From Mediterranea massiliensis (GTDB taxonomy: Bacteria > Bacteroidota > Bacteroidia > Bacteroidales > Bacteroidaceae), in the NCBI GenBank assembly GCA_015060685.1, contig SUXZ01000022.1:1-39600 (forward strand): a stretch of 39,600 nucleotides of DNA, read 5' to 3'. The translations under genes and the position numbers were made by a program. The notes below the pieces were generated by a model. The model worked only from the letters and a program-made list of their open reading frames with translations. It searched no databases and had not been told where the DNA came from. Positions 26,092 to 34,229 of the stretch are shown piece by piece (within the stretch, counting starts at the first letter, position 1; every line of letters begins with the position of its first letter).

Positions 26092-27405
26092 TTAAAGTGT
26101 ACCTGCGATGTAGTGCAGTTTATAGTAGTTGTATAGAATCTGGATGTTTGCATTCACCGCCTGCAACTCGGCATCCAGTTTTTGCGAAGCCGCGTCCAGC
26201 AAATCGGTAATCAGTGCCAGGTCGTTCGAGTAGCGATAGTTCACCACCTGATAGTTTTCGGTAGCAAGTGCCACACTCTTTTGTTTGGTCTTCAGCAAGT
26301 CGAACGCCTCTTCATAATGAATATAAGCTGCCTGCATGGCCAGTCTTATCCCTTCGGCAGCCACCTCCCTCTCTTCGCGTGCTTTTTGTATGCCAAGTTT
26401 ATCTCGGGCCACCTTCTTGTTGCTTTTGTAAAGGTTTCCAATGTTATACTTCATCCCTACGCCCACAGCCCAGTAGTTGAAGTTCTTATCGATGGCCGGA
26501 ATCTCGATGGTAATAGGCCCCGTCAGGTTATTCATGGCAAAAAGTGCCATTTGTGGCATCCGTTCGGCATTCGATAGTTTTTGTTTATACTCGCTCATCT
26601 TCACGGCAGTTTCAGCCATTCTTACGGGTATGGCAGAGAGTGCCGCCTCGTTTTGCCAATACGATGCATCCTTGCCCTGTCCGTTCTCTGTCACCGGTTC
26701 ATCAGGTACAATCTCCACACCGTCGGGTATCCCCAAAGCCTGTAGCAGTTGGTTGTTCACTATTCGCTTACCGTTTTCCAATTGCAGATGCATGTAATTC
26801 AAGTTCTGCAATTGCAGTTCATAGCGGGTAATGTCGTTGCTCAAGGCCACTCCCTGTTCGTGTCGGATGCGCATCTGTCTCAGCACCTCGTCGGTTTGTG
26901 AAATATGGCTGTCCAACACCTTCAGCTGGTTCTCCATCTTTATCAAGTCCAGATAGCTTCCGACAATCAGGAACCTTACCTCCTGTCTGTTTCTTTCAGC
27001 ATCCAGTTGGGCTATCTGCGATTGCAGTTGCGACATCTTCACGCCATACTTTATGGCACCTCCGGCATAGATAACCTGCGAAACCTCCAAAGCAAAACTG
27101 TTTCCGAAGTCGGGCATTTCGGCTTTGAATGAATTCGAAAAATCTCTGTCAAGAATGGTTCCGTCTCCATTGTACGACACCGACAGAGAGGCTTCAATCG
27201 AAGGTAAATAGCCGTTTTTAGCCACCTTCACCTCTTGTTCGGCCTGTTTCAATGCCGTTTCGTGTGCTTTAATTCGGCTGTTGTTTTGCTCGGCCAATTC
27301 AAACATCTGTTCAATAGACAAGCGCTGTTGTGCCTTCTCCTGAGCACAAACATTGGTAAAACATAGCATCAGCCACGATGCCATGAGTATTAAAATTTTC
27401 CTCAT
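26092..27405 (-). CDS. TolC-family outer membrane efflux protein
   Basis: 437 aa with a signal peptide (RKILILMASWLMLCFTNVCAQ) and two copies of the outer-membrane-factor repeat. The first begins LSIEQMFELAEQNNSRIKAHETALKQAEQEVKVAKNGYLPSI, and the second includes ARDKLGIQKAREEREVAAEGIRLAMQAAYIHYEEA. It forms the trimeric exit duct of the exporter. I chose the ATG at 27405 because it gives a normal signal peptide; the ATG 11 codons upstream does not. It is the first gene of the minus-strand efflux operon. The leader from the promoter at 27631-27660 to the start is about 220 nt, unusually long. Confidence 0.92.
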   Translation of the reverse strand: MRKILILMASWLMLCFTNVCAQEKAQQRLSIEQMFELAEQNNSRIKAHETALKQAEQEVKVAKNGYLPSIEASLSVSYNGDGTILDRDFSNSFKAEMPDFGNSFALEVSQVIYAGGAIKYGVKMSQLQSQIAQLDAERNRQEVRFLIVGSYLDLIKMENQLKVLDSHISQTDEVLRQMRIRHEQGVALSNDITRYELQLQNLNYMHLQLENGKRIVNNQLLQALGIPDGVEIVPDEPVTENGQGKDASYWQNEAALSAIPVRMAETAVKMSEYKQKLSNAERMPQMALFAMNNLTGPITIEIPAIDKNFNYWAVGVGMKYNIGNLYKSNKKVARDKLGIQKAREEREVAAEGIRLAMQAAYIHYEEAFDLLKTKQKSVALATENYQVVNYRYSNDLALITDLLDAASQKLDAELQAVNANIQILYNYYKLHYIAGTL

Positions 27406-27630
27406 AGAATAATTGTGACGCAGGTTGATACAACCCACGCAATTTAAGAATGAATAATAAAAAAGATTACAAATACAAAACGATTCAAACAGTTGTTCTC
27501 TCGCCGGCTAAATCAGTTGAAAGAATGGATGTTCGCTTCCCCATAAGAAAACTTTTGGCGAGGTGGATAGCAGATAAAAATTGTTCAACAACAACATGTT
27601 TGTATAGATATTTCTGATTGAATTTCCATG

Positions 27631-27660
27631 CAAAGGTAGCAAAAAAAACTTTTTTTCAAA
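27631..27660 (-). promoter_or_regulatory. Promoter of the efflux operon
   Basis: On the minus strand TTTG (27660-27657) and TACCTTTG (27638-27631) are 18 nt apart. Transcription would start near 27625. In the resulting leader, CTCGCC and GGCGAG (27557-27562 and 27500-27505) could pair. No regulator gene for this operon is adjacent. Confidence 0.65.
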
Positions 27661-27778
27661 AACAATTAAAATCTATTTAAAACAGGTCGTTTTCCACTCG
27701 CCAACTGCAAACAGCCCTTAACAGAAGCCCCCGAAATGCTAAAACATGTTATAAAACATACCTTTTCGCCACATTTTC

Positions 27779-27808
27779 TTGCAGATTCGCAAAAAGTGCG
27801 TACCTTTG
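27779..27808 (+). promoter_or_regulatory. Promoter for a very short plus-strand transcript
   Basis: TTG at 27779-27781 and TACCTTTG at 27801-27808 are separated by 19 nt, an excellent match to the consensus. A strong terminator follows only about 45 nt downstream. Confidence 0.65.
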
Positions 27809-27813
27809 CAACG

Positions 27814-27880
27814 TGTTTTTCATAGTATTAGATTTAAGGTTAATAAAAGGTTGGAGTACGGCGGTACTCCTTTTTTTTTG
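27814..27880 (+). ncRNA. Candidate short RNA or attenuator ending in an intrinsic terminator
   Basis: Between the promoter at 27779-27808 and a terminator (GGAGTAC 27853-27859, loop GGCG, GTACTCC 27864-27870, then nine T) there are roughly 40 nt with no ORF. The transcript would be about 65 nt. It could be an sRNA, or a transcription attenuator for the DUF3943-type gene that starts at 27992. Confidence 0.45.
27853..27879 (+). terminator. Intrinsic terminator with a nine-T tract
   Basis: A 7-bp GC-containing stem with a four-base loop is followed directly by TTTTTTTTT. It is positioned as a terminator of the short transcript above, 113 nt upstream of the next coding gene. Confidence 0.75.
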
Positions 27881-27991
27881 CCCATATCCCAGAACAAAAT
27901 CCCTTCCAAATCCTTATAACCATAGCAATTAGACCACTTTTGCTGTAGAAAGCATTGAGTAAAAGTCATTCATATTCAATATGTTTGCAGC

Positions 27992-29452
27992 ATGAAACTA
28001 AACAGACTATGGCTATTGGCAAGTTGCTTGCTTGCCACCACTATGCTATTCGCCCAACGCCCCATGCAGGCCGACAGCCTCGACCTTGCCTACTATGGCC
28101 GCAAGCACCCCGTGCGTGCCGGCAGCTTGGTGGTGGGCACCAACCTCGGTGTATGGGGATTCAACCGCTACATACTTAATGCCCATTTTGCCTACATCAG
28201 CACCACCACCATCCGCAACAACCTTCGCAACGGATTTGTGTGGGACAACGACCACATGAGCACCAACATGTTCATGCATCCCTATCACGGCAACCTCTAC
28301 TTCAATGCCGCCCGCTCCAACGGTTACAACTTCTGGCAATCGGGACTATTCGCATTGGGCGGCAGTGCCATGTGGGAGCTGTTCATGGAGAACGAGTATC
28401 CCTCCATCAACGATATCGTATCTACACCCATTGGCGGCATGGCTTTGGGAGAAGTAACCTACCGAGTATCCGACCTTATTCTGGACGACCGCCATACAAG
28501 CAGCAGTCGGGTAGGGAAGGAGGTAGCCGCCTTTCTCATCTCACCCATGCGTGGACTGACGCGCATCCTCACCGGCGATGCCTGGCGCAAGCGCACCACA
28601 TCGGGCAAGCAGTTCAGTACCCCTCAGCTCAGCATCAAGCTATCGGCAGGAGCACGTATATTGGAATTGGAAGACGAAATCCTGGACAAAGGCACCGGCA
28701 TCGCCACACAGATAGAGATTGAGTATGGCGACCGCTTCGACGGTGAGCCGTGCCGCCCCTACGACTACTTCTCCATCCTAGCCGCCATCAACCTACAATC
28801 CTCGCAACCCGTGTTGGGACGCGTAAACATCCTTGGCCGACTGGCATCTACCGAGGTCATCGACACCCGAAAGCATACACTTAACTTAGGCCTATACCAA
28901 CACTTCGACTATTACGACTCCGACACTATCTCCTCCGTCTCGTCACGCACCCCCTATAAGTTCAGCACCCCAGCATCGGTGGGCGTGGGAGCAATCTACC
29001 GCTACCAAGGCAGCCCTTTGTGGCAATTCGACGGATATGCCCACATCAATGCCATCCTGATGGGAGCCACGCTCAGCGACTACTACCACGTGGACAACCG
29101 CAATTACAACCTTGCCGCCGGCTATAGCGGAAAGATTGGCGGCAACTTAATGTATAAGCAAGGAAAGTTCTCCCTGTCGGGCAACTACGAAGTCTATCAC
29201 ATGTTTACCTGGAAAGGCTATCCGCACAACATCGACTGGACAAACATCAATCCCCAAACCCTCAATGCACAGGGCGACCCCTCCAACGCCATTCTCCATG
29301 CCATCGGCCTGCGTGCCGACATCAAACTACGCCCCAAACTCTACCTGACAACAACCTTGACCAACTTCACCCGTCACACTCGGTACAAACACCATCCCGA
29401 CGTAAGCTCCCTCACCTTTGAAGGCCGCCTAATGCTGACTTGGAAGTTATAA
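27992..29452 (+). CDS. DUF3943-type envelope protein
   Basis: 486 aa with a signal peptide (KLNRLWLLASCLLATTMLFAQ). The N-terminal part matches what I know of DUF3943: NGFVWDNDHMSTNMFMHPYH, GNLYFNAARSNGYNFWQS, an acidic MENEYPSINDIVSTPIGG and TYRVSDLILDDR. The C-terminal half alternates short amphipathic strands and ends in a strand terminating in a hydrophobic residue (MLTWKL), suggesting an outer-membrane beta-barrel. Function unknown. A TATGTTTG -7-like element at 27980-27987 is so close that the mRNA might be nearly leaderless; the alternative is read-through from the promoter at 27779. The gene is markedly GC-rich (41 of 60 bases in 28081-28140), unlike the AT-rich genes that follow 2 nt beyond its stop. 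Confidence 0.75.
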   Translation: MKLNRLWLLASCLLATTMLFAQRPMQADSLDLAYYGRKHPVRAGSLVVGTNLGVWGFNRYILNAHFAYISTTTIRNNLRNGFVWDNDHMSTNMFMHPYHGNLYFNAARSNGYNFWQSGLFALGGSAMWELFMENEYPSINDIVSTPIGGMALGEVTYRVSDLILDDRHTSSSRVGKEVAAFLISPMRGLTRILTGDAWRKRTTSGKQFSTPQLSIKLSAGARILELEDEILDKGTGIATQIEIEYGDRFDGEPCRPYDYFSILAAINLQSSQPVLGRVNILGRLASTEVIDTRKHTLNLGLYQHFDYYDSDTISSVSSRTPYKFSTPASVGVGAIYRYQGSPLWQFDGYAHINAILMGATLSDYYHVDNRNYNLAAGYSGKIGGNLMYKQGKFSLSGNYEVYHMFTWKGYPHNIDWTNINPQTLNAQGDPSNAILHAIGLRADIKLRPKLYLTTTLTNFTRHTRYKHHPDVSSLTFEGRLMLTWKL

Positions 29453-29454
29453 AG

Positions 29455-29883
29455 TTAGTAGTTAAACACCCATATAGGAATACCTTTTTCTTGTGCTATA
29501 TCAATCATGTGTTTTGTCCCGCTTGATTTTCCATCCCAAAATGCGATAAGATGAGTTGCTATACTTAGCATATCTTCATTTCTCAAGAAACCTGCGATGC
29601 GTGGATATGATTTCCAATTAGCAGGAAAAAGGATTTTTGTCAAATTATGCTCATCCGCATAACGGATGGCAAAGGTATCTGCACCCTTTGCCATCCCTGA
29701 GATTATTTTGATATCCCTCTTTTCGAAATTAGTAGAATTGTAGAATAAATCGTTCAGTTTTTCGCACATATATTCATAATTCTCAAAGTCACGTCCCCCT
29801 GCTATAATTACTCGACTTGCTTCCTTATAATCATTAAGATATTTTTCGCTCAAATTCAAACAGTATGCTTCTTTAAAATCCAT
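29455..29883 (-). CDS. SLOG-superfamily protein (DUF2493/YspA-like)
   Basis: 142 aa. It is a Rossmann-like SLOG-fold protein: VIIAGGRDFENYEY (about residues 25-38) is the GGRxF signature, IKIISGMAKGADTFAIRYA (59-77) is the nucleotide-binding GxxxGAD loop, and LIAFWDGKSSGTKHMIDIAQ (112-131) is the conserved W-D-G-x-S-x-G-T segment. SLOG proteins bind nucleotides or nucleotide-derived signals and recur in conflict and stress systems. It lies 1 nt after rtcB, so the two are cotranscribed. The ligand is unknown. Its stop is 2 nt from the convergent DUF3943-type gene. Confidence 0.8.
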   Translation of the reverse strand: MDFKEAYCLNLSEKYLNDYKEASRVIIAGGRDFENYEYMCEKLNDLFYNSTNFEKRDIKIISGMAKGADTFAIRYADEHNLTKILFPANWKSYPRIAGFLRNEDMLSIATHLIAFWDGKSSGTKHMIDIAQEKGIPIWVFNY

Positions 29884-29884
29884 A

Positions 29885-31144
29885 CTACTCCGCTGCTTTA
29901 AAATTGAAAATAGGTTTGATGATATTTACAACATCAACAGCATCTGCGATATTGTCGATTATTTCATCCATTGGCTTATATACCATTGGTGATTCGTCTT
30001 TAGTTGCTTCGGTAATAGTCTCGCTATATATACCATTCATGGATTGTTCAAAATCATCTATGCTGATTAGTTTAAAAGCCTGGCTTCGGCTCATTACTCG
30101 TCCGGCACCATGTGGAGCAGAAAAGTTCCAATCCTCATTTCCTTTGCCGATACAGATTAAAGAACCGTCACGCATATTCATCGGAATGATGCACTTTTCA
30201 TCTTTTCGGGCAGAAATAGCACCTTTACGGATGATATTGTCATCGCCTATGTAGTTGTGGACACTCTCAAATGATTCATTTGTTACATCTGCATATCCAC
30301 CTTCTATTAAAAAGTCGAGAAGTAAATCTACGATAAGTTTACGATTGATTACCGCCCACCGTTGGCATAGGCGCATATCGTGAAGATAATCCTCACGAAA
30401 ACCACCTTCCAAATAAGATAATTCTGCCGGGATGGTTGGCTTACGCATTTTGAATGAATTATGCAGATTACGGAAAACTTCCTTTAATTCATTCTTCCTA
30501 CCCATCTGCTTGTATTCGGCAATTAGACGATTCTGTTCCTCCACCATTTCTGCCCAACCCGATTGACATTTTACAGCCAACTTCTGATATATCTCAGCCA
30601 CTTGCTTGCCAAGGTTACGACTACCTGTGTGTACTACCAAGTAATACATGCCCTGTTCATCCTTGTCCAACTCGATGAAATGATTCCCACCACCCAATGT
30701 TCCGATGGATTTGTCCAATCGTTTCACATCTTTCAATTCACGATAACAATGAATCTGACGGATGATACCTTTTGCTTCACTATACCTCTCCATGTATTTC
30801 TGTGGCAAAGGCATATATTCATCGGTTCGATGATTCCTACCCGAAGGTATTGCTTTCAATATAAACTCATTCAAAGCATGGAAGTCAATCTCCTTTAAGC
30901 ATCTGAAAGGTTGCACCAATATACCACAACCTATGTCCACACCTACAATATTGGGAATCACTTTATCTCCCAAATTGCCGGTAAAGCCAATCACACATCC
31001 TGCACCGGCATGAACATCGGGCATAATGCGAATCTTGCAATTACTGAATACATCAACAGACAACAATTGCTTAATTTGTCCAACGGCACTTTCCTCCACA
31101 TTATCCGTGAAGATTTTTACATCATATCCCTCGATTGTTTTCAT
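29885..31144 (-). CDS. rtcB: RNA-splicing ligase RtcB
   Basis: 419 aa, a GTP-dependent RNA ligase that joins 2',3'-cyclic phosphate or 3'-phosphate ends to 5'-OH ends. Active-site residues are all in place: DVHAGAGC (residues 43-50), VGVDIGCG (68-74, metal-binding Cys73), GGGNHFIEL (His155), VHTGSRNLG (His172), SVHNYIG (His296) and the guanylylated His345 in APHGAGRVMSR. It belongs to the shorter bacterial RtcB group. No archease gene is nearby. Upstream, 31159-31245, lie two hairpins that would sit in the leader. It is followed 1 nt later by the SLOG gene. Confidence 0.95.
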   Translation of the reverse strand: MKTIEGYDVKIFTDNVEESAVGQIKQLLSVDVFSNCKIRIMPDVHAGAGCVIGFTGNLGDKVIPNIVGVDIGCGILVQPFRCLKEIDFHALNEFILKAIPSGRNHRTDEYMPLPQKYMERYSEAKGIIRQIHCYRELKDVKRLDKSIGTLGGGNHFIELDKDEQGMYYLVVHTGSRNLGKQVAEIYQKLAVKCQSGWAEMVEEQNRLIAEYKQMGRKNELKEVFRNLHNSFKMRKPTIPAELSYLEGGFREDYLHDMRLCQRWAVINRKLIVDLLLDFLIEGGYADVTNESFESVHNYIGDDNIIRKGAISARKDEKCIIPMNMRDGSLICIGKGNEDWNFSAPHGAGRVMSRSQAFKLISIDDFEQSMNGIYSETITEATKDESPMVYKPMDEIIDNIADAVDVVNIIKPIFNFKAAE

Positions 31145-31158
31145 GATTTTTCCTAATA

Positions 31159-31197
31159 ATCGTTGTTTCTTTCTTAAGGGAGAAACAAAAGAACGAT
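31159..31197 (-). repeat. Stem-loop immediately upstream of rtcB
   Basis: TTGTTTCT (31163-31170) pairs with AGAAACAA (31181-31188); flanking ATCG (31159-31162) can pair with CGAT (31194-31197) across a bulge. In rtcB mRNA it would end about 15 nt before the start codon, next to AGGA. Confidence 0.55.
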
Positions 31198-31208
31198 AAG
31201 ACTAAGGA

Positions 31209-31245
31209 GATAAATCGAACTCTTTGATATAAAGTTCGATTTATC
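31209..31245. repeat. 13-bp inverted repeat in the rtcB upstream region
   Basis: GATAAATCGAACT (31209-31221) and AGTTCGATTTATC (31233-31245) are exact reverse complements with an 11-nt loop. There is no T-tract, so it may be an operator or an RNA structure rather than a terminator. Confidence 0.65.
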
Positions 31246-31291
31246 CCTATATTCGCTATTCAATCTGTCTTTAAGACCTTCCATTCCGCCT

Positions 31292-31450
31292 TTAATTCAA
31301 ACCTATTGTGTTCCTTATCCATTCACTACAGACTGAAGCCCATTCACCACCTATAGGTATAAGGTTAAGAATCAACAACATTATTGATTGACTTAGTATG
31401 AGTAAACATAGGGTTTTGAATACCCTATGCTTAGATTTGTTCTTATCCAT
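31292..31450 (-). CDS. Small membrane protein, hypothetical
   Basis: 52 aa from the ATG at 31450. Basic N-terminus (DKNKSKHRVFKT) followed by one hydrophobic helix (LCLLILSQSIMLLILNLIPIGG) and a short tail with Trp residues (GEWASVCSEWIRNTIGLN). An in-frame upstream ATG at 31474 would overlap the preceding gene, so I prefer 31450. I do not recognise the family. Position 5 nt after the 74-aa gene suggests coupling. Confidence 0.45.
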   Translation of the reverse strand: MDKNKSKHRVFKTLCLLILSQSIMLLILNLIPIGGEWASVCSEWIRNTIGLN

Positions 31451-31455
31451 AATAT

Positions 31456-31680
31456 CTACCCGATTTTTTCGCAAGTCAAAAATGAAGCATTCATCTTCGA
31501 TTTATCGAAGTTGGTTGAATACTTGGTATTGAAAGCCTTTGCTATCACTTCATGATAAGAAGGAATTCCTAATGGTGGTGTACCTGTTGGTGTACTAAGT
31601 TCAATAAACATTCCCTTCACTAATTGTTTGCCGGTTCCCCAGTTCCAATTGTTTTTTGCAGAAATTTTCCAAAGTGTCAT
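31456..31680 (-). CDS. Small hypothetical protein
   Basis: 74 aa, soluble and without signal peptide. The sequence reads like a compact single domain with a possible beta-hairpin start (MTLWKISAKNNWNWGTGKQLVKGMFIEL), a Pro/Gly-rich loop (STPTGTPPLGIP), a helix (SYHEVIAKAFNTKYS) and a final strand (ASFLTCEKIG). Similar small proteins occur in Bacteroidetes genomes to my recollection, but I know no function. It has a good -7 element (TATCTTTG at 31729-31722) and begins the unit that may extend into rtcB. Confidence 0.5.
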   Translation of the reverse strand: MTLWKISAKNNWNWGTGKQLVKGMFIELSTPTGTPPLGIPSYHEVIAKAFNTKYSTNFDKSKMNASFLTCEKIG

Positions 31681-31721
31681 AATGATAAATATTATTTAGT
31701 AAAACAATCTATTAACTGATG

Positions 31722-31729
31722 CAAAGATA
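31722..31729 (-). promoter_or_regulatory. -7 element before the two small genes
   Basis: CAAAGATA reads TATCTTTG on the minus strand, 41 nt upstream of the ATG at 31680. No -33 TTTG is seen. Confidence 0.5.
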
Positions 31730-31784
31730 TGGCAGAGTTATGCAGTTTGAGGACATAAGTTAATGAATAGATGATATTTTTTAA

Positions 31785-32297
31785 TTATGCGATAGGGTCA
31801 GGACAATATTTATGTCTTTGGCATTTTTTACATTCACCCCCTCGCCAAACTTTGTCAAATTCTTCAATAGCTGCATTTACTATATCCGATGCATCTGTTA
31901 TGATTCCAGCCTCAAAATTTCTTCGATAAGGCGACTTCATTCCCATGCCAGCACCAGTAAGATTTGCACTACCTACATAGCATATCTTTTGGTCAATGAC
32001 TATAATTTTGAAATGAACTCGCGGACACATCACCCTTTCAAGCATCTTTGCTAATCGAGGATAGCGGTCAAAGTCCTCCCGAAAGTTCGGTCCCGGTTCT
32101 TTGGCATGGATTAAGCGTATTTCCACTCCTCTCCCAATCAATTCAGCTAGTATGCCTAAGAACGGTTTTTCAACTCTTCCTTGAATCACATATAAATCTT
32201 TGATATCGGCTGTACCAATCCATAATGAACGCTTAGCTTGGGTTGCTAAGTTTAATACAATATCATAATGTGATATATCAGATATGAAATTCAGCAT
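31785..32297 (-). CDS. Single-motif phospholipase D-like protein
   Basis: 170 aa with one HKD motif: H95 and K97 in HFKIIVID (HxKxxxxD), followed by GSANLTGAG. Proteins with one HKD motif, such as Nuc or BfiI-type nucleases, act as dimers that form one active site, so a nuclease or phosphodiesterase is more likely than a lipase. The C-terminus carries a CxxC-x3-HxxC-like cluster (CKKCQRHKYC, residues 156-165) that may bind zinc or an iron-sulfur cluster. The gene is last in the five-gene unit B and starts 2 nt after the DUF932-like gene. Confidence 0.75.
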   Translation of the reverse strand: MLNFISDISHYDIVLNLATQAKRSLWIGTADIKDLYVIQGRVEKPFLGILAELIGRGVEIRLIHAKEPGPNFREDFDRYPRLAKMLERVMCPRVHFKIIVIDQKICYVGSANLTGAGMGMKSPYRRNFEAGIITDASDIVNAAIEEFDKVWRGGECKKCQRHKYCPDPIA

Positions 32298-32299
32298 AA

Positions 32300-33370
32300 T
32301 TATTGAGAAAAAATGTCATAGTAAGGTTGAATATCCCGTTTTCTTTGTAATAGTCCTACGCTCTGTTGCATGAGTGATGATCTACGATTGTCATTCACAT
32401 CCCACAATGTAGTATGAGATGCAAATTCGGTAAGGTTATTATACAAATCCCACATCATAATATCGCTCTTGGTCCTTGAAGTTGGTAAATGAGTCCCATA
32501 ACCATGTTCTACATATTGATTCAATAATCTGGAATATGGCATTAATTGCTCTGCAAGATCGTCTGGTGCCCCATGGCGGATTAGAAGTTTTCTACCGCAA
32601 TATACTTCGTTTAATGAGGCTGGAGTCTGTGAAGCTGTTTGAGCTATTTCCTTCATTCGGTTCAAATTATGTGTAATTAAACTTGATCTTTTCGGAGAAT
32701 TGATGAACTCCATTATTCTATGGTCATCTAAATTTTGTATACGGCTTAATGAATGTTCTACTGTTTCAAAAGCGCCATTAGTGCACGCCAATCGAACATA
32801 GTAGTTGCCAACCTCAATTTCTCCAAGATTCCATTTTATATAAAATCCGTTTGATAAAAATTCATCGTTGTCAAAGAAAACATCATATTTTGGATGTATG
32901 GGGCTAAGACGTGCTGTTATGCCATAAATACCATTATGGGAGCTTTCTATAGCCTCTATTTCATAACTATGTTTATCAATGAACATTTCCAATAAGTTGA
33001 AATAACTCTCCATTGGTATGACCTGACCTTTCAAAGGTACAATTCCATCAACGATTAACTCCTTTGAATTTGCAATTAATGCAAAACTTGTTGGCTTATC
33101 TACACAGTTCGCCATTGCAAGGCTGTTTCGTAAGTTGACAATGGCATCTGTTCCGAAAGTTTCTTCCAATCCTTTTCGTTGCATTGAGGGTAGTCCAATC
33201 AGTTTATCCAATTGATTCTGAACTGCCGATGAAACAGCAATAGAAGTTTCACCTATACGATAATAATTGTCTCTTTCGGCAACCAATTCCTCTTTAGATA
33301 AGACTATAAAAGGTTCTTGTTCATTCAGGTAGTTTGCTTTACATCTTAAGAAATTGCTACTTGTCATCAT
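32300..33370 (-). CDS. DUF932-like protein
   Basis: 356 aa. It looks like the DUF932 (phage/plasmid-like) family found on mobile elements: the pattern of ALIANSKELIVDG, NYYVRLACTNGAFETVEHSLSRI and DLYNNLTEFASHTTLWDVNDNRR matches the family's C-x-N-G and W-x-L-Y-N-x-x-T-E-Y/F segments. Function is unknown, though replication or anti-restriction association has been suggested. It overlaps the RadA-like gene by 14 nt and is followed 2 nt later by the phospholipase D-like gene. The assignment is from memory of the family motifs. Confidence 0.6.
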   Translation of the reverse strand: MMTSSNFLRCKANYLNEQEPFIVLSKEELVAERDNYYRIGETSIAVSSAVQNQLDKLIGLPSMQRKGLEETFGTDAIVNLRNSLAMANCVDKPTSFALIANSKELIVDGIVPLKGQVIPMESYFNLLEMFIDKHSYEIEAIESSHNGIYGITARLSPIHPKYDVFFDNDEFLSNGFYIKWNLGEIEVGNYYVRLACTNGAFETVEHSLSRIQNLDDHRIMEFINSPKRSSLITHNLNRMKEIAQTASQTPASLNEVYCGRKLLIRHGAPDDLAEQLMPYSRLLNQYVEHGYGTHLPTSRTKSDIMMWDLYNNLTEFASHTTLWDVNDNRRSSLMQQSVGLLQRKRDIQPYYDIFSQ

Positions 33371-34208
33371 CTTTTATATTATTAAAAAGTTTATTGAATT
33401 TATCTGCATATTCATGAAGTTGAGAGCTTACTTCGCTTTGTAGTCTTCTTAATTTGCAATCATTCTCATACCGTTCCTCATCATAAAAAACATCACCGGT
33501 TTGACTTAAATTATAATAGAGCTTTACTCCAACATCACCCCTACGATGTTTGGAGAATGTTACATATCTGTCAGAATAGATGTTTTTAGGATTATCCAAA
33601 CGTAGTTCCATCATAGCTGTTATCATGTGTTTAAGACGGTTGCTACCAATGAACGCACCACTTTTGGTTACTTGTTGGATAGTCAGGAATGTGGTATGGA
33701 CACCTCTCTTGTTCTGAGCTTTATTCTGCTTCTTTATTATAGAAAGCAATTGGCTTTCGGCTTTCTTTAATGTAAGATTCTCTTCCTCTTTGATTATTCC
33801 CTGAAGTTCATAAAATGAATCAATGGCTATGATGTCCCAACCATCTTGTAACGTCTCTTCAATGTATTTGAAACAATGGGATTCTGAATTGAAATCAGCT
33901 TCTACAAATAAAATGTTTAGTTCTGAAAATTTAGGAAAACGCTGAACATAAATAGCCAAATCTATTTCGTTCATCTCGGCACTGATGAAAAGTATTTTTA
34001 TAGTAGAATTTCTTAGTTGTATATTGGCTATCATGTCGAGAATGATGGTTGTCTTACCTACACCAGGGTCGCCTATAATCATATAGTTCACCCCTTTGGG
34101 CAATCCTTGATAGCTGCACAATAATCTATCAAGTACCGTTCCTGACATATAGTTGATGAACAAGTCTTTATCAAACTTGACATCTTTCATTTTCACAATA
34201 TCCTTCAT
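33357..34208 (-). CDS. RadA/DnaB-like RecA-fold ATPase
   Basis: 283 aa. Walker A GDPGVGKTT (residues 46-54, K52) and Walker B DIIAID (125-130, D130) are intact. The segment LTIQQVTKSGAFIGSNRLKHMITAMMELR resembles the VTK-x-G-x-x-x-G-x-x-x-L-x-H-M signature of RadA/Sms. It lacks the RadA N-terminal zinc finger and C-terminal Lon-like domain, so only the ATPase core is present, with a C-terminal coiled-coil-like tail. Likely role: ATP-dependent DNA processing, branch migration or helicase loading. It overlaps the DUF932-like gene by 14 nt and is 21 nt after the 112-aa gene. Confidence 0.7.
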   Translation of the reverse strand: MKDIVKMKDVKFDKDLFINYMSGTVLDRLLCSYQGLPKGVNYMIIGDPGVGKTTIILDMIANIQLRNSTIKILFISAEMNEIDLAIYVQRFPKFSELNILFVEADFNSESHCFKYIEETLQDGWDIIAIDSFYELQGIIKEEENLTLKKAESQLLSIIKKQNKAQNKRGVHTTFLTIQQVTKSGAFIGSNRLKHMITAMMELRLDNPKNIYSDRYVTFSKHRRGDVGVKLYYNLSQTGDVFYDEERYENDCKLRRLQSEVSSQLHEYADKFNKLFNNIKDDDK

Positions 34209-34229
34209 CCTATTATTAATTGGGTTGTT

